A DNA stretch of 64,000 bases from contig CP115966.1 in NCBI GenBank assembly GCA_027941995.1, positions 1,426,001 to 1,490,000 on the forward strand, written 5' to 3'. Position 1 is the stretch's first letter. The number at the start of each line of letters is the position of its first letter. The notes under the pieces are model-generated. The model was not told the origin of the DNA. It searched no databases and saw nothing but the letters and a program-made list of their open reading frames with translations. This document shows, piece after piece, positions 60,438 through 64,000 of this stretch. Made by a program: the position numbers and the translations under genes. This DNA comes from Erythrobacteraceae bacterium WH01K. Its GTDB lineage: Bacteria; Pseudomonadota; Alphaproteobacteria; Sphingomonadales; Sphingomonadaceae.

Positions 60438-62155
60438 TGGCCGCCCCTTGCGTAATAATCTTCGATCCTCTGCTGGATGAGGATGCTGGTCTCGAGTTCG
60501 TCGGGCAGCCGCGCGGCCTCGGTGAACTCGGCATAGACCTCGCTGAAATCCATCCGGCTCAAATCAAGCCGGGCAAACTCGTCGAGAGTGAACCCCTCAC
60601 ATTGTTCTTCTTTGGGCTTGTCCCATGGCTTGGGGAGCTGCTTGCGGCCCTGTTCCTGCAGGATCCGCGAGAGCTTGCTCTCGAAACAGCAATAGACCTT
60701 CTTCTTCGTCAGGCAGACGCCAAGGAACTTGTCCGAACAATAGGTCCCGACATAGGCGCACAGCCCCTGCGCATCGCGTTCGTGGAGCAGCACTTCCTCG
60801 CGGTTGCAGCCGAGCGCGACCAGCAGGCTAATACCTGGAATGAGCGGGAAGCCCTTGCCCTTGCAACAATTGAGGACGCCGAAGACCTTGGACGAGCATG
60901 TGTTGCGCGTGCCGCGAAACAGCGTCAGCGTGTTCGGATCGAACTGGCCGCGCGCCTCGTCCATGGCGTGCAATGCGACCGCCGCATCTTTGAACTCGTC
61001 ATTGGCGGTGCGCTCGATCGTCTCGCAGCTACCGTCAATGCAATAGACATCGCCGTCGCAGACATATTGCGTGGCGCTATTGGCCTCAGGCAGCGGGCAC
61101 TCGTAGATGCGCTCCCAGGTCTCGCAAGGCGTCTCGTCGGTGAGGCATTCCTCGCGGATGAAGCGGCAAGTGCCCTGGCTTTCGATGTCCGAACAGTCGC
61201 TCGCCGCCTCGCGCGATGTGCAGGTGTAGCTGCGCTGCCATTCCCAGCAGGGCCGCGTAACCGAGACGCCGTCGACCACGCGGGTTTGGGGATCGGCATC
61301 GGTGCAGATCTCTGCGTCGAGCGCGCAATCGCCATTATCGGCAAATCCGGTGCACTGGCTCTCGTCGGAAAAGGTATCGACCGTGCTGTCCGTGGTCACC
61401 GCATAGGGCGTGTAGCGTGCATCCGGAGTGTCGCATGTGATTTCGGCGATGGGGTCGCCAGGTTCGGTGCAGTATCTGTAGAACTGGTCCTGCCGCCACT
61501 GGAGGCAGGGTCCGGGCCGATACCCGGTGATCCGGCACGAGCCACCATCGAATGCCGAGCACCAGGGATATCCATAGACTGTGCTCGTCTCATTGCAGAG
61601 ATAGTGCCATTGCTGGCGCCGGGTCACGTTGGCGACGAGCGGCACCGCGCATTGGCCCGCCGACTGGTCGATCCGCGTGCCGGTGTTGCAGGTCGCGGTA
61701 TAGGTTCCCGCCGTGCCCGAGCCGGGCGGCAGGGGGACACAATTGCCCTGGCCGCCCGAGATATCCATGCCGCTGGTGTAGTCGAGCGGGGTCTCGTTGA
61801 TGGCGAGGCTGCGCGCGATGACGTCCTCGATCTCGTTCGGATCGAAGCGCGCGCGATTGGCTACGCTGTCGCGCATTGCCCGATAGCCCTGGTGTCCGGT
61901 GACAGCGGAGGCCGCATTGCTCTCGATCCGGTCGGGATCGTCGGCGAGCGTTTCCAGGTTTCGCACGGCGTTGCGGTCGTAGTTGGGCAGGTTTGCTGCA
62001 TTGGGCTGCGATCTGGCAGCTTCTTGCGCTTCGCCGCGCAGGCTTTCGCCAAAGGCCTTGCCATCGGCCCGCGCGTCCTGCTGCTGCGCGGAAAGGGGCG
62101 CGGCGACGGCGAGAAGACCGAGCAGTCCTATGCGAAGCGATTGTATGAGCCTCAT
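60434..62155 (-). CDS. traN: F-type T4SS mating-pair stabilisation protein TraN
   Basis: 573 residues. Signal peptide (IGLLGLLAVAAPLSA), then a very Cys-rich body, for example SYTCTSREAASDCSDIESQG, CRFIREECLTDETPCETWER and GVLNCCKGKGFPLIPG. TraN is the outer-membrane protein that contacts the recipient. Overlaps both neighbours by ATGA. Confidence 0.92.
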   Translation of the reverse strand: MRLIQSLRIGLLGLLAVAAPLSAQQQDARADGKAFGESLRGEAQEAARSQPNAANLPNYDRNAVRNLETLADDPDRIESNAASAVTGHQGYRAMRDSVANRARFDPNEIEDVIARSLAINETPLDYTSGMDISGGQGNCVPLPPGSGTAGTYTATCNTGTRIDQSAGQCAVPLVANVTRRQQWHYLCNETSTVYGYPWCSAFDGGSCRITGYRPGPCLQWRQDQFYRYCTEPGDPIAEITCDTPDARYTPYAVTTDSTVDTFSDESQCTGFADNGDCALDAEICTDADPQTRVVDGVSVTRPCWEWQRSYTCTSREAASDCSDIESQGTCRFIREECLTDETPCETWERIYECPLPEANSATQYVCDGDVYCIDGSCETIERTANDEFKDAAVALHAMDEARGQFDPNTLTLFRGTRNTCSSKVFGVLNCCKGKGFPLIPGISLLVALGCNREEVLLHERDAQGLCAYVGTYCSDKFLGVCLTKKKVYCCFESKLSRILQEQGRKQLPKPWDKPKEEQCEGFTLDEFARLDLSRMDFSEVYAEFTEAARLPDELETSILIQQRIEDYYARGGQ

Positions 62156-62907
62156 GGCCGTTCTCCTTCGAGCCTGCGGGAATGGAGGCGCGCGAGCTGC
62201 GCTCCCGGACCGCCTCCCGAAGCGAAGGTGTCGAGCACTTCGGCCACGCTGATATTGCCGGCAATGCGGTCGTGCGGCGGCAAGACGTCTTTGCAGTCGA
62301 ACCCGTCGCAGGGGCTGAAATCGCTCGCGATCATCACGAAGCTCGGGGCAACCTTGATATCGAAGGCGCGGAACAGGCGCGGGTCGATCCCGAGCGCGCC
62401 GGCATCATCGCGATCGCTCCAGATAGCGGCGATGCGCTTCTTGAAGCGCGCGCTGTCGCCTTGCGGAAATCCGCGCAATACGGTGACGCCGCCGGCCCTC
62501 GAGACATCGCGAACCAGCGCCTTCAATGAGGGTTCGGGCATTGCCAAGGAGGCAAACGCGATGAACCGGGGCGTTTCGCCCATCGCTGCCACTTCCGCAT
62601 CGGCCTGGGCGCGGATCATGCCATCGAGATCGAGCGGCCCGGCATTCGCGGTCGCCTGCGCAGTCTCGGCATAGACTGCGCGATTGTCGAAAGCCGTTTG
62701 CTGAGCGGCGCGCGCGTCGTCTGCGAGGGCATCCGCTTTTGTCCTGACCGATGTGGCGAGCGCCTCGGCGTCGGCGGCATGTTCGGCCGCGCGCGCGCGG
62801 ATCTCAGCGAGGTCAAGGTCGGGCCCGGCATCCTGCGCAGAAGCTGCGGCAAATCCGGCAGCGATCACGAGGCTCAGGCCAACGAGTATGGGGAAAGCGT
62901 TTCTCAT
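62152..62907 (-). CDS. trbC: F-type T4SS protein TrbC
   Basis: 251 residues. Signal peptide (LVGLSLVIAAGFAAASA), Ala-rich helical stretch, then the TrbC domain with FIAFASLAMPEPSLKALVRD and GGVTVLRGFPQGDSARFKK. The start at 62907 overlaps the traU stop (ATGA); the longer frame through traU is a shadow. Periplasmic, required for pilus assembly. Confidence 0.9.
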   Translation of the reverse strand: MRNAFPILVGLSLVIAAGFAAASAQDAGPDLDLAEIRARAAEHAADAEALATSVRTKADALADDARAAQQTAFDNRAVYAETAQATANAGPLDLDGMIRAQADAEVAAMGETPRFIAFASLAMPEPSLKALVRDVSRAGGVTVLRGFPQGDSARFKKRIAAIWSDRDDAGALGIDPRLFRAFDIKVAPSFVMIASDFSPCDGFDCKDVLPPHDRIAGNISVAEVLDTFASGGGPGAQLARLHSRRLEGERP

Positions 62908-63917
62908 AGCGCGCAGCAATTCCTCTTGCGCCAGACGAGGTATCCCATGTCTTCGCCCATGGCGGGGATGACCTGTCCGGGGGACTGGAAGGTGGTTGAG
63001 GCGCCGATGGGCGGGCAGGCGTAGCGGCCCTTGGTCGCCGGGTTGGGGTTGGTGGTCTGGAAGCGGTATTGCTGCTTGCGCATCACCGGCATGAGGTACT
63101 TGCCGCACAGACCCTTCGAACCCATCGTCCCCCACGAGACCAGCTCGCGGTGGAGTTTGTAGGCGAAGCGTGAGAGCACGAGCCGCGAGGCCTGCACATG
63201 TCCGATCGAGGCCGAGACATTGCCGTTCATCGGGTACATCGACCCTTGGCAGCCCGCGCACCAGAACATCTCGTCGAGCGGCAAATTGGCGGTCGATGCA
63301 GCGCAATCGGCCGCACAGGCGGCGAGCGCCAGCGGGTTGGCAAACAGCACCGCTTCGGGATTGATTATCGCGGTGAGTTCGCTGTCCTGCCACAGCGGAT
63401 CGATCTCTGAGATATAGAGGATATCGATCGAACCTGGCTCAAGGCACAGAAAGTCGGCGACGATTTCCATCCAGTAGATGAGCGGATAGGCATACCAATG
63501 GACGTGCCAGCTCGAATAATACTGGCTGGCGCCGCCCACCGCCGAAGGACCCGAGATTGAGCGGAACCCGATATCGAAGCCGGGATCGAGTTTCATCCCG
63601 CCGAGGTTGACGAAGCACCACGGCTTCATACTGACATCGGCGAGCCGAACCGGCTCCCAGAACCCCATCGCGATGCCGGGCCGAAGCCCGCACAGGCAGA
63701 CTGGCAGGTCGGGATTGTCGGGATCGGGGCGATTGCTGGGCCAGATTTCGAGCCCGCCGACCGATATCGGGAACAGGCACGACCAGCAGATGTCGGTGAT
63801 CGGGTTTACGAACTGCCCGGTGCATTTGCCCGGGCCGGCATCGGCCGAAGCGGGTGATGAGAAGACCAGCGATAGCATCGCCGTGAAGAGTACGAGGAAG
63901 GCGCGGATTCCGGTCAT
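62904..63917 (-). CDS. traU: F-type T4SS protein TraU
   Basis: 337 residues. Signal peptide (LVLFTAMLSLVFSSPASA), then the family Cys pattern: NPITDICWSCLFPISVGG, LPVCLCGLRPG, WCAGCQGSMYPMNG and the final CC. It takes part in DNA transfer and mating-pair stabilisation. ATGA overlaps on both sides. Confidence 0.94.
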   Translation of the reverse strand: MTGIRAFLVLFTAMLSLVFSSPASADAGPGKCTGQFVNPITDICWSCLFPISVGGLEIWPSNRPDPDNPDLPVCLCGLRPGIAMGFWEPVRLADVSMKPWCFVNLGGMKLDPGFDIGFRSISGPSAVGGASQYYSSWHVHWYAYPLIYWMEIVADFLCLEPGSIDILYISEIDPLWQDSELTAIINPEAVLFANPLALAACAADCAASTANLPLDEMFWCAGCQGSMYPMNGNVSASIGHVQASRLVLSRFAYKLHRELVSWGTMGSKGLCGKYLMPVMRKQQYRFQTTNPNPATKGRYACPPIGASTTFQSPGQVIPAMGEDMGYLVWRKRNCCAL

Positions 63918-64000
63918 GGCTGTGCCTTCCGGCGCGGCAGCGCAATCTCGCTGACTTCGAGGAAGCGCCCGTTCTGGCGCACCCGCGCGGGAACAGCCTT
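63914..64000 (-). CDS. traW: F-type T4SS protein TraW, C-terminal end (cut by window end)
   Basis: 28 codons plus stop: VPARVRQNGRFLEVSEIALP followed by RRKAQP. The VPA(R)V...G..L.V.E ending and the position directly before traU fit TraW. The stop overlaps the traU ATG. The rest lies outside the window. Confidence 0.8.
   Translation of the reverse strand, partial: KAVPARVRQNGRFLEVSEIALPRRKAQP

Larger units (their letters stand above)
5174..64000. mobile_element. Integrative and conjugative element, left part (right end outside window)
   Basis: Everything from the tRNA 3' end to the window end reads as one ICE: tRNA-adjacent P4-type integrase, SLT transglycosylase, ParB-like and antirestriction genes, two ssb copies, TraD coupling protein, MobF relaxase, S24 repressor, cargo, and the distal F-type T4SS genes traW-U-trbC-N-F-H-G. 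The proximal T4SS genes and the right attachment site are not in the window. No second copy of the tRNA 3' end was seen here, so size and right border are unknown. An integrated plasmid is an alternative description. Confidence 0.85.

Noticed and set aside
56650-62674. Long plus-strand frames of 519 and 745 codons opposite the tra operon
   Set aside because: They are antisense to traG, traF, traN and trbC, whose products are recognisable and coupled by ATGA overlaps.
62152-63393. Reading trbC as a 413-residue protein
   Set aside because: The extra N-terminus lies wholly inside traU in another frame; the signal peptide and ATGA overlap fix the start at 62907.
1-64000. CRISPR array, rRNA genes or intact insertion sequence
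   Set aside because: No regularly spaced repeat-spacer pattern, no rRNA sequence and no transposase with terminal inverted repeats were seen.

Overview
The window comes from a GC-rich alphaproteobacterium of the order Sphingomonadales, most likely the Erythrobacteraceae (inferred from protein character and gene order, not from a database search). Positions 1-5177 are chromosomal backbone: the 3' part of aspS, a DUF2383-type protein, acpP-fabF-mltG, a 2H phosphoesterase and an elongator-type tRNA with CAT anticodon. The 3' end of that tRNA is the apparent integration site of a large integrative and conjugative element (ICE). The ICE starts there and runs past the right edge of the window.

ICE layout. 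5.2-6.6 kb: att/arm-type repeats and a P4-type tyrosine integrase. 6.6-14.9 kb: DUF5818-like protein, lytic transglycosylase, Toprim primase-like protein, a 1415-aa methyltransferase/Strawberry-notch helicase fusion, and a long ParB-domain protein. 15.1-17.8 kb: mercury-type resistance genes (merT, a GDCC-motif protein, a disulfide oxidoreductase, a membrane protein) with a divergent merR and a textbook 19-bp-spacer MerR promoter. 18.0-22.5 kb: a leading-region-like block (ardC, two conserved hypotheticals, a DUF2493 protein, ssb, small proteins) whose genes carry hairpins just upstream of their Shine-Dalgarno (SD) sequences. 22.9-37.1 kb: a cargo island of lower GC bounded by an imperfect 40-bp direct repeat. 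It holds two translationally coupled tyrosine recombinases, an SbcD/SbcC (YhaO/YhaN)-like pair, an OLD nuclease with a divergent WYL gene, a type II restriction-modification pair, a HEPN-motif protein, and a second copy of the ssb block. 37.3-42.9 kb: conjugation DNA-processing genes (small accessory protein, TraD coupling protein, MobF relaxase TraI). 43.0-45.0 kb: hipBA. 45.4-53.2 kb: a MarR-controlled efflux/detoxification cassette (marR-ubiB, emrA-emrB-nodT, hydrolase-thioesterase). 53.3-55.5 kb: S24 repressor and small genes. 55.5-64.0 kb: the distal part of an F-type T4SS operon on the minus strand (traW-traU-trbC-traN-traF-traH-traG).

How it works together (inference). The integrase inserts the ICE at the tRNA. 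The S24 repressor probably keeps it quiet. TraI and TraD process DNA and pass it to the F-type channel. The ssb, ardC and DarB-like block probably protects the incoming single strand. The internal island adds several candidate defence functions, and the mer and efflux cassettes give the host a selectable benefit. The points most worth following are the duplicated ssb block with base-compensated hairpins, the 14.1-kb direct-repeat-bounded island, the shared operator joining the two detoxification operons, and two interlocked perfect inverted repeats upstream of hipBA. No CRISPR array, rRNA gene or intact insertion sequence was seen.
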